Assembly (NCBI RefSeq): GCF_014199525.1
Contig: NZ_JACHNU010000011.1
Span: 27,408 to 91,407, forward strand
Source of the DNA: Conexibacter arvalis
Lineage (GTDB): Bacteria > Actinomycetota > Thermoleophilia > Solirubrobacterales > Solirubrobacteraceae
Direction: 5' to 3'
Length of the DNA stretch: 64,000 nt
A program made the translations under genes and the position numbers. The notes beneath the pieces were generated by a model. It did not search any database. It saw nothing but the letters and a program-made list of their open reading frames with translations, and was not told where the DNA came from. The stretch's first letter is position 1. The number at the start of each line of letters is the position of its first letter. This document shows, one piece after another, positions 42,250-49,913 of this stretch.

Positions 42250-42852
42250 ATGAAGAAGGCAGCGATCGCGGCGGCGCTGACCGGCATCGCCGTCCTGCTC
42301 GTGACGGGGCTGCCGGCGCAGGCGGCCCGGCTGATCACCGGCGCCGACATCAAGGACGGGAGCATCACGAGCGCCGACATCAAGAACGGGACGATCACGC
42401 GCGCCGACGTGCGGAAGGGCTCGCTGACGCTCGACCGGCTGTCGCGCCCGACGCAGCGGCTGATCCGCGAGCGCGGCCCGGCGGGGCCGCGCGGCATGAA
42501 GGGCGACCGCGGCCAGCGCGGCCTCACCGGCCCGCGAGGCGCGACCGGCCCGCGCGGCGCGACCGGTCCGCAGGGACCCAGAGGGGCGCCCGGCGGGCTC
42601 GCCGGCTACCAGGTGGTGCAGGCCCAGACGGCCGCAGCCGCCGACCTCACCCAGACGCTGCAGGTCAGCTGCCCGGCCGGCAAGGTCGTGCTCGGCGGCG
42701 GCGGGAACCCGGCCGGCCGCGACGACGCCGCCGTGACGGCGAGCCATCCGATCGGCAACGGCACGTGGGCGGTCATCGCGCGGGCGCCGGCGCCGGCCGG
42801 CGCGGCGTGGAGCGTCACCGGCTACGCGATCTGCGCGAACGTGGCGTCGTAG
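42250..42852 (+). CDS. Secreted collagen-like protein
   Basis: The 200-residue protein has a signal peptide (about 1-26, ending AQAA), three 10-residue repeats (31-60, ADIKDGSIT-like) and 13 uninterrupted Gly-X-Y triplets (76-114, GPAGPRGMKGDRG and so on). A C-terminal domain of about 85 residues follows, containing a conserved CPAGKVVLGGGGNPAG. Such proteins in actinobacteria are exported and form trimeric collagen-like stalks. GGAGG precedes the ATG. The last Cys pair (CPAG, CANV) may form a disulfide. Confidence 0.82.
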   Translation: MKKAAIAAALTGIAVLLVTGLPAQAARLITGADIKDGSITSADIKNGTITRADVRKGSLTLDRLSRPTQRLIRERGPAGPRGMKGDRGQRGLTGPRGATGPRGATGPQGPRGAPGGLAGYQVVQAQTAAAADLTQTLQVSCPAGKVVLGGGGNPAGRDDAAVTASHPIGNGTWAVIARAPAPAGAAWSVTGYAICANVAS

Positions 42853-42903
42853 ACGGCGCCGGATGCGAGCGCGGCGCCTTGGAACGCGCCGCCGGCTGCG
42901 GCG

Positions 42904-42963
42904 GACCGGCCGCGACCGGCCGCGACCGGCCGCGACCGGTCTTGACCGGCCGTGACTGGCGGC
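42904..42963. repeat. Six 10-bp tandem units (GACCGGCCGC-like)
   Basis: Starting at 42904, GACCGGCCGC is repeated three times exactly, followed by three diverged units (ending CTT, CGT and GGC). It lies 50 bases after the collagen-like gene stop. Each unit contains the palindrome CCGG/GGCC, so the DNA can fold in several registers. Confidence 0.6.
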
Positions 42964-43003
42964 GGTCCGGCGCGCCTCCCGTGCGCGCCGACCTCGCCGA
43001 CGG

Positions 43004-43153
43004 TGTCATGACATGACAGCGGTCGTCGTGTCATGTCATGACAGCCGGCGGCACGTGGCGTCATGACATGACATCGGTCGTCGTGTCATGTCATGACAGC
43101 CGGCGTCGCGTGACGTCATGACATGACATCGGTCGTCGTGTCATGTCATGACA
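43004..43153. repeat. Three tandem 55-bp units, each a 14-15 bp perfect hairpin
   Basis: Each unit holds TGTCATGACATGACA (or GTCATGACATGACA) and its exact reverse complement TGTCATGTCATGACA, separated by a 10-base loop ending GGTCGTCG. The left arms start at 43004, 43059 and 43114 and the right arms at 43029, 43084 and 43139, a constant 55-bp period. Between units are 15 variable bases. The array lies between the convergent collagen-like and aquaporin genes and contains no gene. Confidence 0.8.
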
Positions 43154-43180
43154 GCCGCGGAAGCGTGTCGGTCGGCTTCG

Positions 43181-43210
43181 GCGGGCGTCACGTGATGACG
43201 TGACGCCCGC
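43181..43210. terminator. 13-bp hairpin beside the 55-bp array, likely aquaporin terminator
   Basis: GCGGGCGTCACGT (43181-43193) pairs perfectly with ACGTGACGCCCGC (43198-43210) around GATG. The flanking sequence CCGCGGAAGCGTG recurs at 43155-43167 and 43208-43220, so this may be a diverged fourth unit of the array. It sits 15 bases past the aquaporin stop. Confidence 0.6.
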
Positions 43211-43224
43211 GGAAGCGTGCCGGC

Positions 43225-43956
43225 TCAGGCCGGCTCGGCAGCGACGGCCGACTCGCCGGCCGGCACCTTGATCTCGTCGGCGAACAGGACCTTGTGGAGC
43301 CCAGCCGCGAGCAGCGCGCCGGCCAACGGCGCGACGATGAACAGCCACAGCTGCTCCAGCGCCCAGCCGCCGACGAACAGCGCCGGCCCGATCGAGCGCG
43401 CCGGGTTGACCGAGGTGTTGTCGACCGGGATGCCGACGAGGTGGATCAGCACCAGGACGAGTCCGATCGGGATGCCCGCGAAGGCGACGCTGGCGATCTT
43501 GTCGGTCGCCGCGAGCACCGTGAAGACGAGGAAGGCCGTCAGCACGACCTCGACCGCGAAGGCGGCCCCCCACGAGTAGCCGCCCGGCGAGTGGTCGCCG
43601 TAGCCGTTGGCGCCGAAGCCCTCGGCGCCGGCGTCGTAGCCGCCCGCTCTGCCCTTCACGATCAGCAGCAGGACGAGCGCGGCGAGGATGGCGCCGGCGA
43701 TCTGCGCCGCCCAGTAGCGGACCGCCTCGCTGCTGCCGATCTTCCCGCGCGCGAGCAGGCCGAGCGTGACCGCTGGATTGATGTGACAGCCCGAGATCGG
43801 GCCGATCGCGTAGGCCATCGCCAGCAGCGACAGGCCGAACGCGAACGCGACGCCGAGAAAGCCGATTCTGTCACCGGCGATGACAGCGGCGCCGACGCCG
43901 CCGAAGACGAGCACGAAGGTGCCGACCACCTCTGCGATCGCACGCTTGAGAGCCAC
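43225..43956 (-). CDS. aqpZ: Aquaporin Z-like water channel
   Basis: The 243-residue MIP-family protein has six helices and both NPA motifs, HINPAV (60-62) and SVNPARS (184-186). The selectivity-filter residues F40, H172, T181 and R187 match AqpZ, so it is a water channel rather than a glycerol facilitator. It has a Gly/Tyr-rich extracellular loop (about 101-130) longer than in E. coli AqpZ. The ATG has AAGGGACGG upstream. It is divergent from the universal stress gene. Confidence 0.93.
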   Translation of the reverse strand: MALKRAIAEVVGTFVLVFGGVGAAVIAGDRIGFLGVAFAFGLSLLAMAYAIGPISGCHINPAVTLGLLARGKIGSSEAVRYWAAQIAGAILAALVLLLIVKGRAGGYDAGAEGFGANGYGDHSPGGYSWGAAFAVEVVLTAFLVFTVLAATDKIASVAFAGIPIGLVLVLIHLVGIPVDNTSVNPARSIGPALFVGGWALEQLWLFIVAPLAGALLAAGLHKVLFADEIKVPAGESAVAAEPA

Positions 43957-44204
43957 GGATCCGTCCCTTCCATTCGGTGTGTGTTCACCGGTCCCGTCGC
44001 GCGATTCGACGCGGTTCCCCCGTCTCCTCTGCTTCCGGCCGCCGAGGCGACCCCCGCTGGACGCTTGTTCGGGCGCCGCCGCGGACGCCGGCGGGCGTAG
44101 TTCTCCGCACCGGCGCTGTGGCGCGCCGCCGATGTCCGCCGCGGCATGGGCACGTAGGCTGTGACGAGGCCCCGAGCAGCCACCACGACCACGGAAGGAC
44201 TTCC
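43957..44204. promoter_or_regulatory. Divergent promoter region, aquaporin / universal stress protein
   Basis: This 248-bp gap has no gene. TAGGCT at about 44155 may be the -10 of the stress-protein promoter, followed by a ribosome-binding site GGAAGGAC before ATG 44205. I see no clear dyad. Confidence 0.35.
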
Positions 44205-45095
44205 ATGCGGCGCATCCTGATCGGCTTCGACGGCTCCTCGCACGGCGACGACGCGCTCGCGTTGGGGCGCGTCCTGGCGGAGGCGGCCGGCGCCGACGCC
44301 GAGGCGGTCGTCGCGATCGCCTACAAGCCCGTGATCCCGAAGGACTCCAGCGGCACGGAGAGCGACTACCAGGCGCGGCTCCGCCACGAGGCCGAGCAGG
44401 AGCTCGAGCGCGCGAAGCAGCTGGCGCCGGAGCTGCCGGCCGAGGCCTTCCGCACCGTCCGCGGCTCGGCCGCCGGCGGGCTCCACCGCGTCGCCGAGGA
44501 GATCGGCGCCGACGCGATCGTCGTCGGCACGAGCCATCGCGGCCCGCTCGGCCGCGTGTGGGCCGGCAGCGCGACCGAGCAGATCCTCCACGGCGCGCCG
44601 TGCGCGGTCGCCGTCGCGCCGATCGACTACGCGCAGCTGCCGGAGGAGCGGCGCCGGCTGAACCGGATCGGCGTCGCCTACGACGGCTCGCCGGAGTCGA
44701 AGAACGCGCTGCGCGCGGGCGTCGAGCTGGCGCAGGCGACCGGCGCGCGGGTCGCGCCGATCTCGGTCGTCGACCTGCGCACGCCGACGACGGTCGCCTA
44801 CGGCTATGAGAAGTACGTCGAGGCGGTCAGGGAGCTGGTCGCCGTCGAGCTGCGCGAGGCCGGTGACGAGGTGGCCGGCGCAGCCGACGTCGACCTCGTC
44901 GAGCGCGAAGGCGACCCGGCGCGCGAGCTCGCCGCCGCGAGCGCCGACGTCGACCTGCTGGTCGCCGGCTCGCGCGGCTACGGGCCGCTCAAGCGGGTCC
45001 TGCTCGGCAGCGTCAGCGCCCGCCTGGTGCGCGAGGCGGAGTCGCCGCTGCTGCTGCTCCCGCGCTCGGCGATCGAGGCCGGCGAAGCGGCCTGA
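44205..45095 (+). CDS. Tandem universal stress protein
   Basis: The 296-residue protein contains two Usp domains (about 1-140 and 148-290). Each ends in the ATP-binding pattern G2xG9xG: GTSHRGPLGRVWAGSA and GSRGYGPLKRVLLGSVS. Such proteins are induced in stationary phase or hypoxia in actinobacteria. GGAAGGAC precedes ATG 44205, which starts the typical RRILIGFDGS. No operon partner follows; the next gene is convergent. Confidence 0.9.
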   Translation: MRRILIGFDGSSHGDDALALGRVLAEAAGADAEAVVAIAYKPVIPKDSSGTESDYQARLRHEAEQELERAKQLAPELPAEAFRTVRGSAAGGLHRVAEEIGADAIVVGTSHRGPLGRVWAGSATEQILHGAPCAVAVAPIDYAQLPEERRRLNRIGVAYDGSPESKNALRAGVELAQATGARVAPISVVDLRTPTTVAYGYEKYVEAVRELVAVELREAGDEVAGAADVDLVEREGDPARELAAASADVDLLVAGSRGYGPLKRVLLGSVSARLVREAESPLLLLPRSAIEAGEAA

Positions 45096-45106
45096 GCGGC
45101 GCTGCC

Positions 45107-45142
45107 GCCGCTCTGAGCGCCCCCGCCGACGCCCAGAGCGGC
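45107..45142. terminator. Bidirectional terminator-like dyad
   Basis: GCCGCTCTG (45107-45115) and CAGAGCGGC (45134-45142) are perfect complements with an 18-base loop, in the 54-bp gap between the USP stop and the stop of the small opposing gene. Confidence 0.5.
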
Positions 45143-45149
45143 GCGCGCC

Positions 45150-45392
45150 TCACAGCAGCGGGCGGCCCTGAAGCTCTTTCAACCGCTGCTCGACGCGCGT
45201 CAGCTCGCGGCCGAAGTCGGTGATCCCGAGCCGCAGGGGGATCGGGACCTCGTCGCGACGGTTGTCGGCGAGACGCCGCATCGCCGACAGCGCGCGGCGG
45301 ATGCGCGCCGCACGATGGGCGAGGCGCTGCTGCTCCAGCTCGTCTCCGAGGGAGTGCACCGCCCCGCTCAGCGGTTGAGTGAGTCGTGCCAT
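45150..45392 (-). CDS. Small helical protein, unknown
   Basis: This 80-residue protein has no family I recognise. It is rich in Arg, Leu, Gln and Glu and likely forms amphipathic helices (LGDELEQQRLAHRAARIRRAL, then FGRELTRVEQRLKELQ). Its composition differs from random GC-rich frames, and CAAGAT lies seven bases before ATG 45392. The upstream 190 bp contain three small palindromes. It could be a regulator or a structural small protein. Confidence 0.5.
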   Translation of the reverse strand: MARLTQPLSGAVHSLGDELEQQRLAHRAARIRRALSAMRRLADNRRDEVPIPLRLGITDFGRELTRVEQRLKELQGRPLL

Positions 45393-45495
45393 GGCGGCGA
45401 TCTTGCCGTCGTCATGGCGCGGGCGTAAAGGGTGGCGTCACCATTCCTACGCATTTGTAACCGTGATCCGGTGGATAGAAGTTCCGCCGCGCCTT

Positions 45496-45533
45496 GAAAA
45501 CCGTTTTCGCGGTCAGAACGGCGTTCTCGGAAC
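45496..45533. promoter_or_regulatory. Cluster of small palindromes upstream of the small protein gene
   Basis: GAAAACCGTTTTC (45496-45508) and AGAACGGCGTTCT (45515-45527) are each perfect 6-1-6 palindromes, 19 bp apart. GTTC-TCG-GAAC (45523-45533) overlaps the second. This patch is AT-rich for the window and lies upstream of the 80-residue protein gene. Confidence 0.5.
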
Positions 45534-45545
45534 GTCGGCGTTCAG

Positions 45546-45574
45546 TTCGGGGCGGCTCGCCGCGCCGCCCCGAA
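45546..45574 (-). terminator. Hairpin after the GNAT gene
   Basis: TTCGGGGCGGC (45546-45556) pairs with GCCGCCCCGAA (45564-45574) around a 7-base loop, nine bases past the acetyltransferase stop in its direction of transcription. Confidence 0.6.
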
Positions 45575-45582
45575 ACGGTCGC

Positions 45583-46107
45583 TCAGTCGCCGACGACGGC
45601 CTCGTCGATCGAGCCGACGTAGACGACGAAGCCCCTCGTGTAGCCGCGCCGCTCGTACAGGCGCTGGGCATCGACGTTGGTCGTCGCGGTGGTGATCTCG
45701 AGGTCGCCGACGCCGCGCCGGCGCAGCTCGGCCTCGACCGCGTCGAGCAGCTCGGAGCCGATCCCGCTGCCGCGCAGCTCCGGCAGCACCGACAGCGACT
45801 GCAGCGTCGCCATCTTGTCGCCGGTGCACCACGACGCGTAGCCGGGGCCGATCGTGACGAAGGCGTAGCCGATCGGGCCACCCGCGTCCTCGGCGATCAG
45901 CACGAAGGCGTTGGGGTCGGTCAGCCAGCGCTCGTAGTTGCCGCGGCGGTTGCGCCACGACGCCTCGGGGTCGCGCGCGAGCGCGTTGCCGAGCAGCGGC
46001 GTGATCGTCGCGTAGTGGTCTTGGAGCGCGCGCCACAGCGGCTCCAGCTCGTTCAGCTCCGCGATCGGCAGCGTGCGAATCGTGTGCTGGCTGTCTCGTA
46101 TGCTCAT
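45583..46107 (-). CDS. GNAT-family N-acetyltransferase
   Basis: The 174-residue protein has the GNAT acetyl-CoA motif LSVLPELRGSGIGSELL (about 120-136) and the motif B region with NVDAQRLYERRGY. The substrate is unknown. ATG 46107 begins the family-like sequence; no strong ribosome-binding site precedes it. It ends just before a strong hairpin. The flavin reductase gene upstream is in the same direction, 77 bases away. Confidence 0.87.
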   Translation of the reverse strand: MSIRDSQHTIRTLPIAELNELEPLWRALQDHYATITPLLGNALARDPEASWRNRRGNYERWLTDPNAFVLIAEDAGGPIGYAFVTIGPGYASWCTGDKMATLQSLSVLPELRGSGIGSELLDAVEAELRRRGVGDLEITTATTNVDAQRLYERRGYTRGFVVYVGSIDEAVVGD

Positions 46108-46184
46108 TTCTGCACCACCGTTGGGTCTTCGCCCGGTCGGGTCGACGATCTCGTCGTACCCGCGCGGACCTGAGAGAACCCAGG

Positions 46185-46706
46185 CTACTGCGCCAGGTCG
46201 TCGAAGGCGAGCCTTCCGAACTTGCCGCGGTAGTACGCGAGCGGGTGGCCGGGACGGGCCGTCGCCTCGTGCACCTCGGCGAAGAAGACGACGTGCGTGG
46301 CGGCCTCGACCGTCTGCGTGACTCTGCAGACGAGCTGCGCCAGCGCGTCGACCAGCAGCGGCTGGCCGTGGTCGCCGAGGCTGACGTCGACGCCGGCGAA
46401 CTTGTCGCCGCCTCTGGCGGCGAAGCGGCGCGCCAGCTCGTCGTCGCCCTCGCCAAGGATGTTGACCGCGAACGCGCCCGAGGCGGCGACCGCCTGGCCG
46501 GTCGCCGACGATCTGTTCATGCAGATCAGCAGCATCGGCGGCTCCAGCGACAGCGAGGCGACCGCGCTGGCGGTCGTGCCGTGGAGCGTCTCGCCGACGC
46601 TCGTGGTGATGACCGTCACGCCGCTCGCGAAGTGGCCGATCACGTCGCGGAACGCCTGCGGCGTCAGCGGTTGGAGGCGGTCGTCGTGCTGGTCTTCGGT
46701 GGTCAT
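46185..46706 (-). CDS. Flavin reductase (NAD(P)H:FMN/FAD type, HpaC-like)
   Basis: The 173-residue protein matches flavin reductases that feed two-component monooxygenases: FASGVTVITTSVGETLHGTTASA at the N-terminus, PPMLLICMNRSSATGQAV and a C-terminal HPLAYYRGKFGRL. No partner monooxygenase gene is adjacent. ATG 46706 has GGAG upstream. It is divergent from the GntR gene, a possible regulator, with a small palindrome between. Confidence 0.88.
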   Translation of the reverse strand: MTTEDQHDDRLQPLTPQAFRDVIGHFASGVTVITTSVGETLHGTTASAVASLSLEPPMLLICMNRSSATGQAVAASGAFAVNILGEGDDELARRFAARGGDKFAGVDVSLGDHGQPLLVDALAQLVCRVTQTVEAATHVVFFAEVHEATARPGHPLAYYRGKFGRLAFDDLAQ

Positions 46707-46779
46707 CGTCGGGCTCCGTCTGGGGGCTGGGCCGGACCGGGTCCGCGCATTCTGCCGCGCCACCGTCAGCTTTGGTCGT

Positions 46780-46800
46780 ATGACGGTCATCCGATACCCT
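46780..46800. promoter_or_regulatory. Palindrome and -10 element between flavin reductase and GntR genes
   Basis: ATGAC-G-GTCAT (46780-46790) is a perfect 11-bp palindrome typical in size for GntR/FCD operators. TACCCT (46795-46800) lies seven bases before ATG 46808, giving a leaderless start for the regulator. The GntR protein is the obvious candidate to bind it. Confidence 0.5.
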
Positions 46801-46807
46801 GGCGGGG

Positions 46808-47527
46808 ATGGCCAGACTCGCCGATCTCTCGCCCCCTGGAGGGGAAACGCTGCGGATCGGCCGCGTTGCCGCACCGCTTCGCGAGCAGGTCGTCGACGTC
46901 CTGCGGGAGGCGATCCTCGACTTCCGCCTGAAGCCCGGCCAGCGCCTGATCGAGCGCGAGCTGATCGAGCAGATCGGCGTCTCGCGCACGACGATCCGGG
47001 AGGTGCTGCGGCAGCTCGCCGCCGAGGGCCTCGTGACGACGATCCCGCAGAAGGGCGCGGTCGTCGTCGTCCCCTCGCCCGAGGAGGCCGCCGAGCTGTA
47101 CGACGTGCGGCTCGTGCTCGAGGCCGCAGCGGTCGTGCGCTTCGCTAGAAACGCGACCAGAGCCCAGGTGCGGGCGCTGCGGTCCGCCGTCGAGGAGATG
47201 GAGCGCGTCGCGGCCGCCGGCGAGGAGGACGTGCGCGCCGTGCTGCGCGCCAACGACGAGTTCTACGACGTCCTGCTCAGAGGCGCCGGCAACAGAACCT
47301 TCGCCGCGCTGCTGGGCGGCGTCCAGGCGCGCGTGCGCGTGCTGCGCGCCAGCTCGCTGTCGCAGCCCGGCCGCCCGGCCGCCGCCGCGGAGGAGCTGCG
47401 CGGGATCGTCGAGGCGATCGAGTCCGGCGACGCCGAGCTGGCCGCGCAGCGGACGACCGAGCATCTCGAGCTGGCCGAGACCGAGGGGCTGCGGGCGATC
47501 ACCGCAGCCGGTCGCGTCGGCGCATAG
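46808..47527 (+). CDS. GntR-family regulator with FCD domain
   Basis: The 239-residue protein has a GntR winged helix (about 22-80: RLIERELIEQIGVSRTTIRE then VLRQLAAEGL) and an FCD ligand-binding domain (about 95-225). FCD domains bind a metal and a small organic acid. It carries several AGA Arg codons. It may control the divergent flavin reductase gene and, perhaps, a linked oxygenase elsewhere. The cupredoxin-like gene follows 13 bases downstream and may be co-transcribed. Confidence 0.88.
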   Translation: MARLADLSPPGGETLRIGRVAAPLREQVVDVLREAILDFRLKPGQRLIERELIEQIGVSRTTIREVLRQLAAEGLVTTIPQKGAVVVVPSPEEAAELYDVRLVLEAAAVVRFARNATRAQVRALRSAVEEMERVAAAGEEDVRAVLRANDEFYDVLLRGAGNRTFAALLGGVQARVRVLRASSLSQPGRPAAAAEELRGIVEAIESGDAELAAQRTTEHLELAETEGLRAITAAGRVGA

Positions 47528-47540
47528 GCAGCCTGCGGCG

Positions 47541-47999
47541 ATGAACGCCACCAGACGCCTGATCGTCGTCATCGGCGTGGTCGTCGTCGCCGCCGTCGGC
47601 TTCGTGATCGCGAAGGCGACCGAGGACTCCTCCCGGCCGACGGTCGCCGAGTCGCTCTCCGCGCCGGCTCCCGCCCCGGCCGGCGGCGCGACGGGCGCGC
47701 GAGGAACCGGCACCGTCCCGGCGCGCAGAGCGGCGCCTGCGATCCCGCGGATCGTCGTCCGCGGGCTCGAGCCGGTCGGGGGCGTCAAGCAGCTGGTCTT
47801 CCGCAAGGGCGACACGATCCGCTTCGCCGTCGTCTCCGACCAGCCGGAGGAGATCCACCTCCACGGCTACGACGTCGCCGAGGACGTCGCGCCCGGCAGA
47901 GAGGTCACCTTCGCCGTGCCGGCCGAGATCGAGGGGATCTTCGAGGTCGAGCTGGAGCACGCCGGCGTCCAGATCGCCTCGGTCGCCGTCGAGCCGTAG
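47541..47999 (+). CDS. Membrane-anchored cupredoxin-like protein
   Basis: The 152-residue protein has an N-terminal hydrophobic segment (about 7-25), a Pro/Ala-rich linker and a C-terminal cupredoxin-like beta domain (about 68-152). That domain includes EEIHLHGYD, whose histidines could bind copper, and a second region FEVELEHAG. The full Cys-His-Met copper set is not evident, so metal binding is uncertain. It probably faces outside. The start follows a weak ribosome-binding site 13 bases after the gntR stop. Confidence 0.7.
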   Translation: MNATRRLIVVIGVVVVAAVGFVIAKATEDSSRPTVAESLSAPAPAPAGGATGARGTGTVPARRAAPAIPRIVVRGLEPVGGVKQLVFRKGDTIRFAVVSDQPEEIHLHGYDVAEDVAPGREVTFAVPAEIEGIFEVELEHAGVQIASVAVEP

Positions 48000-48015
48000 C
48001 GGGCGGCCGCCGCCG

Positions 48016-49812
48016 TCAGCCGGCCGCCCGCGACGGCTGCCGCGCCGCGCGCATCCACGGCTGGGTCGTGAAGCGGCCGTCGGCGAACGGCGCCGGCGCG
48101 AGCGTGCGGTGCCCGCCGCCGACGACCTGCAGCACCCGGTGGGGGTGCGCGATCGAGGGGTCGGGCGTCATGTCGGGATAGCCGAGCCCGCTCTGGCCCG
48201 GCTCCTCCAGCCAGTAGGAGCCGCTGACGCCGCGGTGGACCCGGCGGCGCAGCTCGGCCGCGACCGCGGCGAAGCGGCGCGGCGAGTCGACCGCGCGCCA
48301 GGCGCCGGCGAGCAGCTGGACCGAGTCGTACTGCAGGCCGGCCTGCGACATTCCCGGCGGGCGCCCGAAGGCGGCCGCGAACTCGGCGCCGAAGCGGGTC
48401 GAGAGGCGGTCGCCGCCGCGGCCGATCACCGTCGACCAGACGAGCCCCTCGGCGCGCTCGCCCGCACGTCTCAGGAAGCCCGGGATCGACGGCGTGTAGA
48501 CGGCGTAGAGCAGGCAGTCGAACGGGTCGACGTGCAGCGCGTCGAGCAGCGCCAGCAGCAGCGGCCCGTCGTCGACCAGCGACGGCACGAGCGCCGCCGC
48601 CGGCTCCAGCGCGCGGAGCCGGCGCACGACCGCCTCCGGGTCGTCCGCATGCGCGATCGGCTCGACCTGCCAGCCGGCGCGCTCGGCGCGCTCGAGCGTG
48701 TCGGCGCGCACGAGCGGCATCCGCAGGGAGGGCTCGAGCAGCGCCAGCCGCCGGTTGGGCGGCCGCCACGCCCCGGCGGCGCGCAGCTGCTCGACGAACC
48801 GCAGGAAGCCGTCGGTGTAGAGCGTCTCCGGCGGGCCGACCTGGAAGACCGAGCCGAGCCGCTCCGGCTCCTCGCGCACCGCGTCGGCGGCCGCCTGCGC
48901 GGTGCACGAGTGGAGGACGGGGCAGCCGGCGGACGCCGCCCGCTCGATCACCGGCAGGAGACCGTCGCGATCGGTCACGTAGCCGAGCGTGATCGCATCG
49001 ACCTGCAGCGCGACCAGCTCGTCGAGGCCGCGCTTCGCCTCGCTCGCGGAGGCGTCGGCCAGCTCGATCACGACGTGCTCGAGCGGGCGGCCGCCGATCC
49101 CGCCGCGGCGGTTGACCTCGGCGACGGCGAGCGCCGCGCCCTTGCGCATCTCGTCGCCGTCGCCGCCCTCCTCGCCGACGGGGAAGAGCGAGCCGAGCAC
49201 GACCGGGCGGCGGCGCGGCGGCCGCGGCGGTCCCGTCGGCGAGGCGGGGCGCGCGGCCGTCGCTCCGACGCCGTGCTCGACCGCCAGCTGCAACCGCCCC
49301 ACCGCCAGGCCGGCCAGGCTGTGTCCGCCGCCGGGGACGGGCAGGCAGAGCGCTCCGTGCTCGGCGGCGACCGCGGCCGCGCCCGCCCGGGTCGACTGGT
49401 CGAGCTTCGCCAGCACCCGCTCGACCTGCGACGCGACGGTGCGGGCGCCGGTGCCCAGGCGCGTCCCGACCTCGGCGTTGCTGAGCCCGCCGGCGAGCAG
49501 CGTCAGCACCTGCAGCTCGCGGCGCGTCAGGCCGAACGGCGGCGGCTCGGGGGTGGCGACGAGCTCGACGGCGGCGCCGCCGTGCTCGCCCGCGGCGCGC
49601 CGCGTGAGGTCGAGCCGCAGCGGCGGGCCCTCGCCGAGCCACCAGCAGGTGACCGAGCCGAGCTCGCAGGCGAGCGCCGCGCGCAGGTAGGCGAGCAGCC
49701 GCGGCGCGGCGTCGAGGAGGCCGTCGGGATCGACCCGGCGCTCCGACGGCTCGGCGGTGATCTGCGCCCAGGCCGGCCGCGGCCCGGGCGCGCGCTCGGC
49801 GCGACCCACCAT
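48016..49812 (-). CDS. LuxR-type DNA-binding domain fused to a type-I periplasmic-binding-protein sensor
   Basis: The 598-residue protein has, after an 85-residue N-terminal region, a LuxR/GerE helix-turn-helix (about 94-150: LTRRELQVLTLLAGGLSNAE and so on). A Pro-rich linker (about 183-203) leads to a Peripla_BP_6-like ligand-binding domain (about 205-590, from VVLGSLFPVGEEGGDGDEMRKG). Such domains normally belong to branched-chain amino acid or amide ABC receptors. There is no signal peptide and no transporter nearby, so it looks like a cytoplasmic one-component sensor. AmiC is a precedent for a cytoplasmic type-I binding protein that senses amides. ATG 49812 is preferred; GTG 49863 is possible. 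Confidence 0.85.
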   Translation of the reverse strand: MVGRAERAPGPRPAWAQITAEPSERRVDPDGLLDAAPRLLAYLRAALACELGSVTCWWLGEGPPLRLDLTRRAAGEHGGAAVELVATPEPPPFGLTRRELQVLTLLAGGLSNAEVGTRLGTGARTVASQVERVLAKLDQSTRAGAAAVAAEHGALCLPVPGGGHSLAGLAVGRLQLAVEHGVGATAARPASPTGPPRPPRRRPVVLGSLFPVGEEGGDGDEMRKGAALAVAEVNRRGGIGGRPLEHVVIELADASASEAKRGLDELVALQVDAITLGYVTDRDGLLPVIERAASAGCPVLHSCTAQAAADAVREEPERLGSVFQVGPPETLYTDGFLRFVEQLRAAGAWRPPNRRLALLEPSLRMPLVRADTLERAERAGWQVEPIAHADDPEAVVRRLRALEPAAALVPSLVDDGPLLLALLDALHVDPFDCLLYAVYTPSIPGFLRRAGERAEGLVWSTVIGRGGDRLSTRFGAEFAAAFGRPPGMSQAGLQYDSVQLLAGAWRAVDSPRRFAAVAAELRRRVHRGVSGSYWLEEPGQSGLGYPDMTPDPSIAHPHRVLQVVGGGHRTLAPAPFADGRFTTQPWMRAARQPSRAAG

Positions 49813-49913
49813 CGGGCGATCATCGCAGACCTCCGCAAGCGGCCGGAAGGACGGCCCGTCGCTCACGCGCCGGGCCGCCCGCCCTGCCGCATCGCGGCGG
49901 CCGCCGGCGGCGC

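Noticed and set aside
43004..43153. CRISPR array
   Set aside because: The period is 55 bp with hairpin units and 15-base spacers; only three units, no cas genes, and the conserved part is longer than the spacer.
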